A program made the translations under genes and the position numbers. From Gordonia amicalis NBRC 100051 = JCM 11271 (lineage in GTDB: Bacteria > Actinomycetota > Actinomycetes > Mycobacteriales > Mycobacteriaceae), in contig NZ_BANS01000036.1 of NCBI RefSeq assembly GCF_000332995.1, positions 1 through 50,773 on the forward strand: a stretch of 50,773 nt of DNA, in the 5' to 3' direction. The notes beneath the pieces were generated by a model. That model saw only the letters and a list, made by a program, of their open reading frames with translations, ran no database searches and was not told the DNA's origin. Below, piece after piece: positions 17,923-26,648 of this stretch (its first letter is position 1; every line of letters begins with the position of its first letter).

Positions 17923-18455
17923 GACGTGCCACCCCCAACCGGGCCATCGGTGAGCCGGTCAACGGCACGGACCGCGTCCCGCTCGTCGGGATCGAGCGCA
18001 TCGATCAGTTCACGCACGGACCGCTCGCCGTCAGGTGTCCACAACGTGGCCTCCGGTTCGATCTCCAGCCACGGGATGAGTACGAACGCACGCTCTGCGG
18101 CCCGCGGATGTGGAAGCGTCAGGACCGGGTCGTCGTCGTCGACGACGACGCGTCCGGCGTCCGACACCGAGATGACGTCGACATCGAGGGTCCGCGGTCC
18201 CCAGCGGACCTCACGGGTTCGGTCCGCGGACTGCTCCAGACCGGCAGCCCGGTCGAGCCATTGCCGCGCGCTCAGCGGGCCGTCGACGATGAGCGTGATG
18301 TTGAGGAAGTCGTCCTGCTCGACCCCACCCCAGGGCGGCGTCGCGTACACCGCGGACACCGCGACGAGTTCGTCGGCGAAGCTCTCGACCACCGACCGCA
18401 GATGGCCCAGCGAATCACCGACGTTGGAGCCGGCCGAGAGAACCGCGCGACTCAT
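17919..18455 (-). CDS. folK: HPPK: 6-hydroxymethyl-7,8-dihydropterin pyrophosphokinase
   Basis: Transfers pyrophosphate from ATP to 6-hydroxymethyl-7,8-dihydropterin. The 178-residue product has the family opening [11 protein letters not shown], the [13 protein letters not shown] region and the signature [12 protein letters not shown]. The ATG at 18455 overlaps the folB stop (ATGA), so the longer upstream frame is rejected. It works between FolB and FolP in the same operon. Confidence 0.95.
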   Translation of the reverse strand: MSRAVLSAGSNVGDSLGHLRSVVESFADELVAVSAVYATPPWGGVEQDDFLNITLIVDGPLSARQWLDRAAGLEQSADRTREVRWGPRTLDVDVISVSDAGRVVVDDDDPVLTLPHPRAAERAFVLIPWLEIEPEATLWTPDGERSVRELIDALDPDERDAVRAVDRLTDGPVGGGTS

Positions 18456-18823
18456 CGCATGCCCTTCCGGGAACGGCGGGTCACCACCGCGACGTCGTCG
18501 AAGGTCAGCGGGATCGGTGCCGACGGCTTGTGCACGGTGACCTCGCACGCGGAGATGCGCTCGTCGGCCATGATCGTCTCGGCGACCTCCGCACCGACCG
18601 TCTCGATGAGATCGCGCGGCTCGCCCCCGACGATCGCGGCGACCTGCTGGGCCAGTGCACCGTAGTCGACGGTCTCGGCGAGATCGTCGGTGTCGGCGGC
18701 GGCACGCAGATCGAGCCAGAGGGTGACATCGATGAAGAAGTCCTGGCCGTCGGCGCGTTCGTGATCGAAGACCCCGTGGTTGCCCCGGACCTTCAGTCCG
18801 CGTAGTTCGATCCGGTCAGCCAT
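18452..18823 (-). CDS. folB: Dihydroneopterin aldolase
   Basis: Cleaves 7,8-dihydroneopterin to hydroxymethyl-dihydropterin and glycolaldehyde. The 123-residue length is normal; [22 protein letters not shown] carries the conserved Glu of the GVFDHER segment, and [10 protein letters not shown] is the usual middle motif. The ATG lies inside the last codons of folP (eight-base overlap) after AGGAGGATCGC. Upstream in-frame codons are part of folP and not used. Confidence 0.94.
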   Translation of the reverse strand: MADRIELRGLKVRGNHGVFDHERADGQDFFIDVTLWLDLRAAADTDDLAETVDYGALAQQVAAIVGGEPRDLIETVGAEVAETIMADERISACEVTVHKPSAPIPLTFDDVAVVTRRSRKGMR

Positions 18824-19745
18824 GCGATCCTCCTGCCGGGAACGTGGTCCGTGAGCCACCCGCACGCCAGGCCTCGGCGACGGTGACGGCGTCGTAGCTG
18901 CTCGCCACATCGTGGACGCGGACACCCCAGGCCCCCGCCGCCGCGGTCAGCGCCGAGATCGACGCGGTCGCGACGTCGCGTCCCGCGGGTGGTCGGTCGA
19001 CGCCGTCGCGACCGAGTAGCGTGCCGAGGAACCGCTTGCGGGAGGCGCCGACGAGGACGGGGAAGCCCAGTCCGACGAAAGTCGGCAGCGCATGCAGCAG
19101 CGCCCAGTTGTGCTCGGCGGTCTTGGCGAACCCGAGTCCGGGATCGAGGATGAGGCGGTCCGGGTCGACACCCGCCGAGACCGCGGCGTCGACCTGCGCC
19201 AGCAGCTCGCCGCTCACCTCGGCGACCACGTCGCGGTATCCGCCGACGTCACCGCTGCGATGGGTGAACCGGCGATCCGAACTCTCGCCCGCGGGCCGCC
19301 AGTGCATCAGGACCCATGGCAGCCCGGCGTCGGCGACCACCCGCGCCATGTCGGCGTCGGCGCGTCCGCCCGAGACGTCGTTGATGATCGCGGCGCCGGC
19401 CTCGATGGCGGCGGACGCGACGTCGGCCCGCATGGTGTCGACCGAGACCGTGGCGCCGTGCGACGCGAGGGCGGCGATGACCGGGGCGACACGTTGCGCC
19501 TCGAGAGCGGGTTCGACGCGCACGGCGCCCGGACGCGTGGATTCGCCGCCGACGTCGATGAGGTCGGCACCCTGCTCGATCAGTTGGAGCCCGTGCGCTA
19601 CCGCCGCATCGGTGTCGAGATAGCGGCCGCCGTCGGAGAAGGAATCGGCCGTGACGTTCAGGACGCCCATCACCAGCGTGCGGTGGTTCCCACCGCCGAC
19701 CGGGACCGCGCTTGACGAAGTCATCCGATTTTCCGACGGGGTCAT
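18816..19745 (-). CDS. folP: Dihydropteroate synthase
   Basis: Joins p-aminobenzoate to dihydropterin pyrophosphate; target of sulfonamides. The 309-residue product has [11 protein letters not shown] near the N-terminus, [20 protein letters not shown], and the substrate loop [10 protein letters not shown]. The ATG at 19745, 17 bases after the folE stop, is chosen, but the ATG at 19724 is equally possible because neither has a strong ribosome site. It sits between folE and folB in the operon. Confidence 0.94.
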   Translation of the reverse strand: MTPSENRMTSSSAVPVGGGNHRTLVMGVLNVTADSFSDGGRYLDTDAAVAHGLQLIEQGADLIDVGGESTRPGAVRVEPALEAQRVAPVIAALASHGATVSVDTMRADVASAAIEAGAAIINDVSGGRADADMARVVADAGLPWVLMHWRPAGESSDRRFTHRSGDVGGYRDVVAEVSGELLAQVDAAVSAGVDPDRLILDPGLGFAKTAEHNWALLHALPTFVGLGFPVLVGASRKRFLGTLLGRDGVDRPPAGRDVATASISALTAAAGAWGVRVHDVASSYDAVTVAEAWRAGGSRTTFPAGGSHG

Positions 19746-19762
19746 CGGGAGATCAGCCGGAC

Positions 19763-20374
19763 TCACCGGGTGATCAGGTCGAGGGCTTCGCCGCGGGATA
19801 CCGCACTGGTCTTGAAGATTCCGCGGACGGCCGAGGTCGTGGTGGTCGCTCCGGGCTTGCGAATGCCGCGCATCGCCATGCACAGGTGCTCTGCCTCGAT
19901 CACCACGATGACGCCGCGGGGCCCGAGCTTGCGCATGACGGCGTCGGCGATCTGACTCGTCAGCCGCTCCTGGACCTGCGGCCTCTTGGCGTAGAGGTCG
20001 ACGAGCCGCGCGAGCTTCGACAGGCCGGTGACCCGGCCGGACTCACCCGGGATGTAGCCGACGTGCGCGACGCCGTGGAAGGACACCAGATGATGCTCAC
20101 AGGTGGAGTACATCGGGATGTCCTTCACCAGTACGAGTTCGTCGTGGTCCTCGTCGAACGTGGTGGCGAGGACCTCGTCGGGATCGGTGTACAGACCCGC
20201 GAACATCTCGCGGTAGGCGTTGGCCACGCGCGTCGGCGTGCGGATCAGACCTTCACGGTCGGGATCCTCGCCGACGGCCAGCAACAGCTCTCGAACCGCG
20301 GCCTCGGCACGTGCCTGATCGAACTCCGATCGGTGCCCATCCACCACGGCGTCGTGCCCCTTGCTGATCGTCAT
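19763..20374 (-). CDS. folE: GTP cyclohydrolase I
   Basis: Converts GTP to dihydroneopterin triphosphate, the first folate step. The 203-residue product has the zinc-binding [10 protein letters not shown] and the following [23 protein letters not shown] and [13 protein letters not shown], where the last Cys is the third zinc ligand. It begins ten bases after the ftsH stop, so it may be read from the ftsH transcript. Confidence 0.96.
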   Translation of the reverse strand: MTISKGHDAVVDGHRSEFDQARAEAAVRELLLAVGEDPDREGLIRTPTRVANAYREMFAGLYTDPDEVLATTFDEDHDELVLVKDIPMYSTCEHHLVSFHGVAHVGYIPGESGRVTGLSKLARLVDLYAKRPQVQERLTSQIADAVMRKLGPRGVIVVIEAEHLCMAMRGIRKPGATTTTSAVRGIFKTSAVSRGEALDLITR

Positions 20375-20384
20375 GCGTCAAACC

Positions 20385-22799
20385 TTACGAGCTTCGCCCG
20401 TTTTCACCCTCACCGGCACTGTCCGGTCGGGTGGTCCCGTTCTCGCCGCGCCGGTCCCAGCCGTTGGTCCCGTTGGAGCCGGGACGCTCGGTCGAGGGCT
20501 GTTCCGGCGGCCACCCCGGCGCCGACCAGTCCCGCGGGGCACCGTAGTCCGGCCGCGTGCCACCGGTGTACGGGCCACCCGGAGCGGGCGTGGACTGACC
20601 CGGGTTCGGGTACTGCGGGTTCGGATACTGCGGATTCGGATATTGGGGACCCGGGTTCTGCGGACCCGGATACTGCGGATTCGGGTACTGCGGGTTCGGG
20701 TAGTGGGGGTTCGGGTTCCCCGGCGCCGGCGGAACCGGCCCTCCCGAAGCAGCACCCGGCTCCGGGTAGATCGGCGGGTAGTTCGGCACCTGACCCGGCA
20801 CCTGCGCACCACCCGGGTACCCGGCACCGACGGGCTCGGCGACCTTCGCCTCCTCCGGCGGGGGCCACGGCTCGCCGCGCTCGATGGCGAGCTCGCCCGG
20901 CGTCTTCACCGGCGGCTTGTCGCTCGGCGTCCGGTCACCGAATTCGTTGAACGCGGTGATCCGCGGACGCTTGACGACCTCGGAGAAGATCTTCTCCAGA
21001 TCCTTGCGGGTCAGCGTCTCCTTCTCGAGGAGTTCGGTGGCGAGCACGTCGAGGGTGTCGCGATACTCGGTGAGGATCGCCCACGCCTCGGTGTGCGCCG
21101 CCTCGATGAGACGACGGACCTCGTCGTCGATCTCGTTGGCGATCTCGGCGGAGTAGGCCGACTGCGCACCCATCGAACGACCCAGGAACGGGTCGCCCTG
21201 GTCCTGGCCGTATCGCACGGCGCCCAGCTTCGCGCTCATGCCGTACTCGGTGACCATCGCCCGTGCGATCTTGGTGGCCTGGTCGATGTCCGACGACGCG
21301 CCGGTGGTCGGCTCGTGGAAGACGAGTTCCTCGGCGGCACGACCACCCATCGCCATCACCAGGCGGGCGATCATCTCCGACCGCGTCATCAGGTCCTTGT
21401 CCTGCTCGGGGACAGCCAGGGCGTGGCCGCCGGTGCGGCCGCGCGCGAGGATCGTGACCTTGTAGATCGGATCGAGGTCGGGCATCGCCCAGGCCGCCAG
21501 GGTGTGGCCGCCCTCGTGGTACGCCACGACCTTGCGCTCGTGTTCGCTGATGATCCGACTCTTACGACGCGGTCCGCCGATCACACGGTCAACGGCTTCC
21601 TCGAGCGCCTCGGCGGTGATCGTCTGCTTGTTCTCACGTGCGGTGAGCAGCGCGGCCTCGTTGACGACGTTCGCCAGGTCGGCGCCGGACATGCCCGGAG
21701 TGCGCTTGGCGAGACCGTCGAGGTCGGCGTCGGAATCGATCGGCTTGCCCTTGGCGTGCACCTTGAGGATCGCGCGACGTCCGGCCATGTCGGGGTTGCC
21801 GACCGGGATCTGACGGTCGAAGCGCCCGGGGCGCAGCAACGCGGGATCGAGGATGTCGGGCCGGTTGGTCGCCGCGATCAGGATGACGCCGGACCGGTCA
21901 CCGAAGCCGTCCATCTCCACGAGGAGCTGGTTGAGTGTCTGCTCGCGTTCGTCGTGGCCACCACCGAGGCCTGCGCCGCGCTGGCGGCCGACGGCGTCGA
22001 TCTCGTCGACGAAGATGATGCAGGGACTGTTGTTCTTGGCCTGCTCGAACAGGTCCCGCACACGGGAGGCGCCGACACCGACGAACATCTCGACGAAGTC
22101 CGAGCCGGAGATCGTGAAGAACGGGACACCGGCCTCACCGGCAACCGCGCGCGCCAGCAGGGTCTTGCCGGTTCCGGGCGGGCCGAACAGGAGCACGCCT
22201 CTCGGGATCTTCGCGCCCAGCGCCTGATAGCGCGCCGGATTCTGGAGGAAGTCCTTGATCTCGTAGAGCTCCTCGACGGCCTCGTCGGCGCCGGCGACAT
22301 CGGCGAAGGTCGTCTTCGGCATGTCCTTGCTCAGCTGCTTGGCCTTCGATTTGCCGAAGCCCATGACGCCACCGCGGCCGCCGCCCTGCATGCGGCTCAT
22401 CACGAAGAAGAACAGACCGAACAGCAGGATCATCGGCAGCACGAAGATGAGGATCTGCCAGAGCACCGACTGCTCGTTCACATTGGTGGTGTACTTCGTG
22501 CCGGTCTTCTGGACCGCGTCGAAGATCTGGTCACCGGCCTGTGCGGGGTACTTGGTGCTGATCTTGTCCGCGTCGGCGTCGTTGACCTTGATCGGGGAGT
22601 TGAGCTCGATGCGCAGCTGCTGCTCGCGGTCGTCGATGCTGATGAACTTGGTGTTCTTCTTGTTCAGCTGCTCCAGCGCGACGGAGGTGTCGACGCCCCG
22701 GTACTCGCGGTCGGAGTTGCTCATCACGCTCCAGCCCCACAGGGCGAGCAGGACGAGCGCCAGGATGGCGAGGTTGCGGAAGACTGTCTTACGGTTCAT
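20385..22799 (-). CDS. ftsH: ATP-dependent zinc metalloprotease FtsH
   Basis: Membrane AAA protease that degrades misfolded and regulatory membrane proteins. The 804-residue product has two membrane segments (about 10-26 and 112-133) flanking an extracytoplasmic domain, Walker A GPPGTGKT (206-213), Walker [10 protein letters not shown] (261-269), an SRH region and the zinc site HEGGH (428-432). After about residue 640 comes a Pro/Gly/Asn/Tyr-rich tail of some 160 residues with tandem PNPQY-type repeats, well beyond the 610-650 residues of E. coli FtsH; mycobacterial FtsH also carries a tail, but the repeat is striking here. The ATG at 22799 follows short of a good ribosome site; 17 upstream codons are not family-like. 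Confidence 0.96.
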   Translation of the reverse strand: MNRKTVFRNLAILALVLLALWGWSVMSNSDREYRGVDTSVALEQLNKKNTKFISIDDREQQLRIELNSPIKVNDADADKISTKYPAQAGDQIFDAVQKTGTKYTTNVNEQSVLWQILIFVLPMILLFGLFFFVMSRMQGGGRGGVMGFGKSKAKQLSKDMPKTTFADVAGADEAVEELYEIKDFLQNPARYQALGAKIPRGVLLFGPPGTGKTLLARAVAGEAGVPFFTISGSDFVEMFVGVGASRVRDLFEQAKNNSPCIIFVDEIDAVGRQRGAGLGGGHDEREQTLNQLLVEMDGFGDRSGVILIAATNRPDILDPALLRPGRFDRQIPVGNPDMAGRRAILKVHAKGKPIDSDADLDGLAKRTPGMSGADLANVVNEAALLTARENKQTITAEALEEAVDRVIGGPRRKSRIISEHERKVVAYHEGGHTLAAWAMPDLDPIYKVTILARGRTGGHALAVPEQDKDLMTRSEMIARLVMAMGGRAAEELVFHEPTTGASSDIDQATKIARAMVTEYGMSAKLGAVRYGQDQGDPFLGRSMGAQSAYSAEIANEIDDEVRRLIEAAHTEAWAILTEYRDTLDVLATELLEKETLTRKDLEKIFSEVVKRPRITAFNEFGDRTPSDKPPVKTPGELAIERGEPWPPPEEAKVAEPVGAGYPGGAQVPGQVPNYPPIYPEPGAASGGPVPPAPGNPNPHYPNPQYPNPQYPGPQNPGPQYPNPQYPNPQYPNPGQSTPAPGGPYTGGTRPDYGAPRDWSAPGWPPEQPSTERPGSNGTNGWDRRGENGTTRPDSAGEGENGRSS
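20598..20720 (-). repeat. 15-base tandem repeat encoding PNPQY units in FtsH tail
   Basis: About eight imperfect 15-base units in the ftsH 3' part encode alternating YPNPQ and YPGPQ or NPGPQ pentads. Units differ mainly at third positions, which indicates selection on the peptide. Such a repeat can vary in copy number between strains. Confidence 0.85.
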
Positions 22800-22975
22800 G
22801 CCAGTTGGTGGGGGTCCGACCGGCGCGCGGGATCGAGTCCCGGCGCCCACTCCGTTCCCATGTCCTTCCCATCGACGTACACATTGAGGCTACCGGTCAA
22901 CGATCACGCTGGTGAAACCGTTCCCGCGGAAGATCCACCGCCACGACGCGCGGGCGTCGCGTGGACGCCGACGGG

Positions 22976-23545
22976 TCAGCTGCTGTAGACCGCGGGCTTG
23001 AGGCGCCCGATGTACGGCAGGTCCCGGTATCGCTCGGCGTAGTCGAGTCCGTATCCGACGACGAACTCGTTCGGGATGTCGAAGCCCACGTCGGCGACGC
23101 GCACCGGCGACCGCACGGCCTCGGGCTTGCGGAGCAGCGTGCACACCTCGATGCTGCGGGGCGAACGCGTGGCGAGGTTCTTCATCAGCCACGACAGCGT
23201 GAGGCCGGAGTCGATGATGTCCTCGACGATCAGCACGTCGCGTCCCTCGATGTCGCGGTCGAGGTCCTTGAGAATTCGCACGACGCCCGACGAGGAGGTC
23301 GACGACCCGTAACTCGACACCGCCATGAACTCCAGCTGGGACGGGATCGGCAGGGCACGGGCGAAATCGGTCATGAACATGACCGCGCCCTTGAGCACAC
23401 CGATCAGGACCAGGTCGTCCTCGATCTCGGCGTAACGGGAGGCGACGGACCGGGCGAGTTCGACGGTGCGCTGCCGGATCTGTTCCTCGGTGATCAGAAC
23501 AGCATCGATGTCAGCGGCATAGGGGTCTGCAGACTGCACCTTCAC
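22976..23545 (-). CDS. hpt: Hypoxanthine(-guanine) phosphoribosyltransferase
   Basis: Purine salvage enzyme using PRPP. The 189-residue product has the PRPP-binding motif [14 protein letters not shown] and the purine-site segments [17 protein letters not shown] and [12 protein letters not shown]. The start is GTG at 23545; a second GTG two codons on is also possible, as the ribosome site is weak. It normally neighbours tilS; here about 1.07 kb containing an oppositely oriented secreted-protein gene lies between them. ftsH is 176 bases downstream. Confidence 0.94.
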   Translation of the reverse strand: MKVQSADPYAADIDAVLITEEQIRQRTVELARSVASRYAEIEDDLVLIGVLKGAVMFMTDFARALPIPSQLEFMAVSSYGSSTSSSGVVRILKDLDRDIEGRDVLIVEDIIDSGLTLSWLMKNLATRSPRSIEVCTLLRKPEAVRSPVRVADVGFDIPNEFVVGYGLDYAERYRDLPYIGRLKPAVYSS

Positions 23546-23659
23546 AGCTTGTCATGTTTCCCGGGTCACATGGACGACGGGTGCGAACTGCGGGCCGACA
23601 TCGGGCTGACGCGAGTGTCAGTTGTTCGTACTAAACGACGACTCCACCCGCTCAACTGC

Positions 23660-23719
23660 GTCACAGTGGGGTAACGAACAGTAACATCGGCCACTCGTGA
23701 AACATTACCTGACTATTAC
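23660..23719. promoter_or_regulatory. GTNAC direct repeats, putative response-regulator operator
   Basis: GTCAC (23660), GTAAC (23671) and GTAAC (23681) lie 11 and 10 bases apart on the plus strand, followed by GTAAT on the minus strand twice (23708-23704 and 23719-23715), 11 bases apart. Direct repeats of this type at helical spacing are typical of OmpR-family regulators such as MtrA, PhoP or GlnR. Which one binds cannot be told. Confidence 0.4.
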
Positions 23720-23804
23720 GCGATGTGGTTTGTGAACGTGAATGAGCCCCGTGTCACCGCGGGTGATGCAGGGAATGTCACCCCCTGCGAATACGATCGT
23801 TCTC

Positions 23805-23831
23805 AGTTCCCCGACACCCCCTTGGGGAACT
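23805..23831 (+). promoter_or_regulatory. Perfect hairpin just upstream of the ribosome site
   Basis: AGTTCCCC (23805-23812) and GGGGAACT (23824-23831) form an eight-base-pair stem with an 11-base loop, ending 11 bases before the GGAAAG ribosome site. It could stabilise the mRNA or affect translation. Confidence 0.5.
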
Positions 23832-23859
23832 ATCCCCTCCACGGAAAGTTCTATCTCTT

Positions 23860-24585
23860 ATGTCAACAGATCGACAGGACGGGGCCTTGTCGCGTATCCG
23901 CACGCGAACATTGGTCGCCGTTGCCATATCTCTTGCCACAGTTGCGATCACGGCCCTGGCCGGTACCGCACAGGCAGCACCGAAGAAACCCGGAATCCCC
24001 ACCTACGACGCGTCGTGGAATGCGTCGTCGCTGACACTGACCCTTCACAATGCGTCGGCGAGCACGGAAAACGGGGCTTTGTCGATTCGGGATCTATCCG
24101 GCACGGAGCTTTTCCGCATGCCCCTCGCCTATCGCAGCGAGTACCTGCAATTCCCGATCGACGCACGTGAGGCCGGAAACAAAGTCACGCTGATTCCGTC
24201 CAAGAATGCGGCGCGAGCTGTGCCGGTGAATCCGGTGGAGGTGGAGAAGGTCCGCGGCATCGCCCGGCACCAGGTCGCCGCACCTCAGACCCGTCAGGAG
24301 CGGGACGACCAGGCGCTGACACGCTTCCAGCAGCAGCTGAGTGCGGGCACGAGCGTCTCGTCATTGGTCGGCACAATCATCGGCGCGATCGTTGGCGGAG
24401 TATTCGCTTGCACGGTCTTGCAGCTCGCTGCGCCAGTCGTGGGTTGTCTCGCCGGAGTCGCGCCGGCGGCTGCAGTCGGCGGCCTCGTCGGTCTCGCCAT
24501 CGGCGGCGGTGGCACGCTGATCGGTGCAGCGATCCACTACTTCAACACGATCAACTCGCCGTTCACGCCGCCCAAGAAGCGGTGA
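23860..24585 (+). CDS. Secreted protein, possibly DUF8020-like
   Basis: A 241-residue protein with a Sec-type signal: charged start (SRIRTR), hydrophobic segment about 18-34 and a probable cut after TAQAA near residue 39-40. The mature part begins with a beta-rich domain (about 45-115) that resembles the DUF8020 domains of Nocardia and Gordonia secreted proteins (tentative), then a charged linker, and ends with a Gly/Ala-rich hydrophobic region (about 165-230) with two Cys. It faces against hpt and tilS and looks inserted between them. GGAAAG precedes the ATG. Function unknown. Confidence 0.75.
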   Translation: MSTDRQDGALSRIRTRTLVAVAISLATVAITALAGTAQAAPKKPGIPTYDASWNASSLTLTLHNASASTENGALSIRDLSGTELFRMPLAYRSEYLQFPIDAREAGNKVTLIPSKNAARAVPVNPVEVEKVRGIARHQVAAPQTRQERDDQALTRFQQQLSAGTSVSSLVGTIIGAIVGGVFACTVLQLAAPVVGCLAGVAPAAAVGGLVGLAIGGGGTLIGAAIHYFNTINSPFTPPKKR

Positions 24586-24604
24586 TGCGCTGAATCGACG
24601 ACAC

Positions 24605-24647
24605 GACGGTCCGTCTCACCTCTCGGTGAGGCGGACCGTCAGCTTTT
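24605..24647. terminator. Strong bidirectional terminator hairpin
   Basis: A 16-base stem (24605-24620 with 24625-24640, one G-T pair) around the loop TCTC is followed by AGCTTTT, a good intrinsic terminator for the secreted-protein gene. It overlaps the last codons of tilS on the other strand. Confidence 0.8.
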
Positions 24648-25572
24648 CGTCGACACGTTCCACGACGGTCCGCACGCCCGGGTCGCCGCCGATCGCCACC
24701 TGCGCACCCCCGGCTGCGGGCCCGACGACGAGCCGGTCCACCGCGCCGATGACCCGGTGCGTCGGCTCGGTCGCCCCGATGTCGAGCAGCCAGCGGCGGA
24801 TCACCCGGGTCCGCACAGCTCGCGGCAGATCGTGCAGCGGTGCGATCTCGAGCCCGCCGGTTGTCGCGGCACTCCCCCATACCGTCTCCGCCCAGCCGTC
24901 GAGGGCGTCGTTGTCGTCCTGCAGGCCGTCCGCGGTTCGGACCAGCGCGTCGACGACGCCGCCCCGGAGCACGTCGTCGAGCAACGGGATCACCTCGGCC
25001 CGCAACCGCACCCGGGTGAACCGTGGGTCGCGGTTGTGTGGGTCGTGGTGCATCGCCAGGCCGAGTTCGGTGCACACGGCCAGCGTCTGCATTCGGCGGA
25101 CCGGCAGCAGCGGCCGCCCCCATGGCGCCTTCCACGCCCGCATGCCGGCGATCGATCGTGCCCCGGAACCGCGTGCCAGTCCGAGCAGTACCGTCTCGGC
25201 CTGGTCGTCGGCGGTGTGCGCGAGAAGTACCGGTCGACCTTCCCGGGCGGCGTCGAGCGCCGCGTACCGTGCGTCCCGGGCAGCGGCTTCGAGTCCCCCG
25301 CGGGTCCCGACCCTGACCTCGAGCACGCGCGCGTCCGCACCGAGTCCGCGTGCGGTCTCGGCGGCGCGGGCGGCGACGCCGGCGGAACCCTTCTGGAGAC
25401 CGTGGTCGACGACCAGCGCGGTGACGTCGAGTCCCGCGCCGACGGCCGTCGCCGTCAGGGCGAGCGAGTCCGCGCCGCCGGACAGCCCGACACAGACCGA
25501 TGAGCGCGGACCGTCGAGCCAGGTGGTCGCGAATTCCGCGACCACCCGCGTCACAGCACGCGTCGAATCCAT
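24616..25572 (-). CDS. tilS: tRNA(Ile)-lysidine synthetase
   Basis: Modifies the anticodon C34 of the AUA-reading tRNA-Ile. The 318-residue product has the N-type PP-loop GLSGGADSLAL (Ser31-Ser36), VDHGLQ, HTADDQAETVLLGLARG and the MRAWKAPWGRPLLPVRR segment. It is short, as in other actinobacteria, with a reduced C-terminal part. The ATG at 25572 overlaps the end of the metalloprotease gene by 22 bases; a start at 25626 would add 18 non-family residues. Confidence 0.93.
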   Translation of the reverse strand: MDSTRAVTRVVAEFATTWLDGPRSSVCVGLSGGADSLALTATAVGAGLDVTALVVDHGLQKGSAGVAARAAETARGLGADARVLEVRVGTRGGLEAAARDARYAALDAAREGRPVLLAHTADDQAETVLLGLARGSGARSIAGMRAWKAPWGRPLLPVRRMQTLAVCTELGLAMHHDPHNRDPRFTRVRLRAEVIPLLDDVLRGGVVDALVRTADGLQDDNDALDGWAETVWGSAATTGGLEIAPLHDLPRAVRTRVIRRWLLDIGATEPTHRVIGAVDRLVVGPAAGGAQVAIGGDPGVRTVVERVDEKLTVRLTER

Positions 25573-26648
25573 GCCTGCGGGGTGTCGATCTCGTCCGGGA
25601 GCGGCATCGTGTCCGGTGAGGTCCACACCGTGTTGAACCGATCCATGCCGACGGTTTCCACCACCTCGTCGACGAAGGCCTTGCCGCGGATGTACTGCGC
25701 GATCTTGGCGTCCATGCCGATGAGAGCGCGGATGATGCGCTGAACCGGGTTCTGCGGTGCCTTGCGGCGCTTGTCGAATGCGGTGCGGATGCGCGCGACG
25801 GACGGGACGTGCGCCGGGCCGACGGCATCCATCACGTGATCGGCGTGGCCCTCGAGCAGCGTGCCCAGGACCATCATCCGCTGGAAGGCTTCGAACTGCG
25901 CAGGGCTCTGCAGCAGCTGCATCGCGCCGATGATGCCCTTCTCGCGGGGTTCGGACCCCCTGAGTGCCTTGGTCATCCGCGTGACGATCTCGGTGGCCGA
26001 CTCACCGGTCTCGGAGGTGAGCACGGCGACGTTGTCCTGCATGTAATCACGCAGCCACGGGTTGGCCGAGAACTGCACGCGGTGGGTCACCTCGTGGAGG
26101 CAGACCCACAGCCGGAAGTCGGACGGCACGACCTTGAGCTGCCGTTCGACGTTGATGATGTTGGGTGTCACGACCATCAGCACGCCGGGTTCACCGGTCT
26201 CCGGGTCGGGCGTGAACGGATCGTACTGGCCGAGGATGGCCGTGGAGAGAAAGGCCAGCAGACCCCCGGCCTGGACACCGCCGAACTTGGCGGCGAGGCC
26301 GTGCGAACCCACGTCGGTGCCGGCGGCGTCGGCCCCCAGCATCGATCGCATCGAGTCGGAGGCCGCGTCGATCCAGCCCGGCCGGTCGAGGATGCGGGTC
26401 GTCGGGATGCGGAGTCCGTCGGCGAGACCGGTGATCTCGCGAACCGGTGCCTCCGCCCGAGTCGCCGCGTCGCCGAGTTCGGCCTGCGCGGCCTCGTAGG
26501 TGTAGGCCGTGGTCTTGGGGCCGGACCGGACGAGGCGTTTCGCGGTCGAAGCGGCGAGGGGCCAGTCGATCTGCGACCCGATGCTCAGGCGAGTGTCCTC
26601 ACTCACCGGCTCGACCTCGGTCTTGCTGTCGGTTCCAGGCATGCTCAT
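25551..26648 (-). CDS. Zinc-dependent metalloprotease (DUF2342, zincin-like)
   Basis: A 365-residue protein with the zinc motif HEVTH (175-179) in WVCLHEVTHRVQF, followed by downstream acidic and His residues (LLEGHADHVMDAVG) that may supply the third ligand. It matches the DUF2342 zincin-like family of actinobacteria, often found beside tilS and dacB. No signal peptide is seen, so it is probably cytoplasmic; substrate unknown. The ATG at 26648 overlaps the dacB stop (ATGA), so translation is coupled. A very long upstream extension of the frame runs antisense-like through dacB and is rejected. Confidence 0.9.
   Translation of the reverse strand: MSMPGTDSKTEVEPVSEDTRLSIGSQIDWPLAASTAKRLVRSGPKTTAYTYEAAQAELGDAATRAEAPVREITGLADGLRIPTTRILDRPGWIDAASDSMRSMLGADAAGTDVGSHGLAAKFGGVQAGGLLAFLSTAILGQYDPFTPDPETGEPGVLMVVTPNIINVERQLKVVPSDFRLWVCLHEVTHRVQFSANPWLRDYMQDNVAVLTSETGESATEIVTRMTKALRGSEPREKGIIGAMQLLQSPAQFEAFQRMMVLGTLLEGHADHVMDAVGPAHVPSVARIRTAFDKRRKAPQNPVQRIIRALIGMDAKIAQYIRGKAFVDEVVETVGMDRFNTVWTSPDTMPLPDEIDTPQAWIRRVL

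Larger units (their letters stand above)
23546..23859. promoter_or_regulatory. Structured 314-base region upstream of the secreted-protein gene
   Basis: This stretch is visibly richer in A and T than its surroundings. From left to right it holds GTNAC-type direct repeats (23660-23719), two mutually exclusive small hairpins (GGGTGA/TCACCC 23761-23783, and GCAGGG/CCCTGC 23768-23788), an eight-base-pair hairpin (23805-23831) and GGAAAG ahead of the ATG. It must also contain the hpt promoter on the minus strand. Confidence 0.5.

Noticed and set aside
20361..22988. 875-codon open frame opposite ftsH
   Set aside because: ftsH is unmistakable on the minus strand; the frame has low-complexity, repeat-derived residues and no ribosome site.
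23761..23859. c-di-AMP (ydaO) or other known riboswitch in the leader of the secreted-protein gene
   Set aside because: The conserved core sequences I know for ydaO, TPP, cobalamin and glycine riboswitches are absent.
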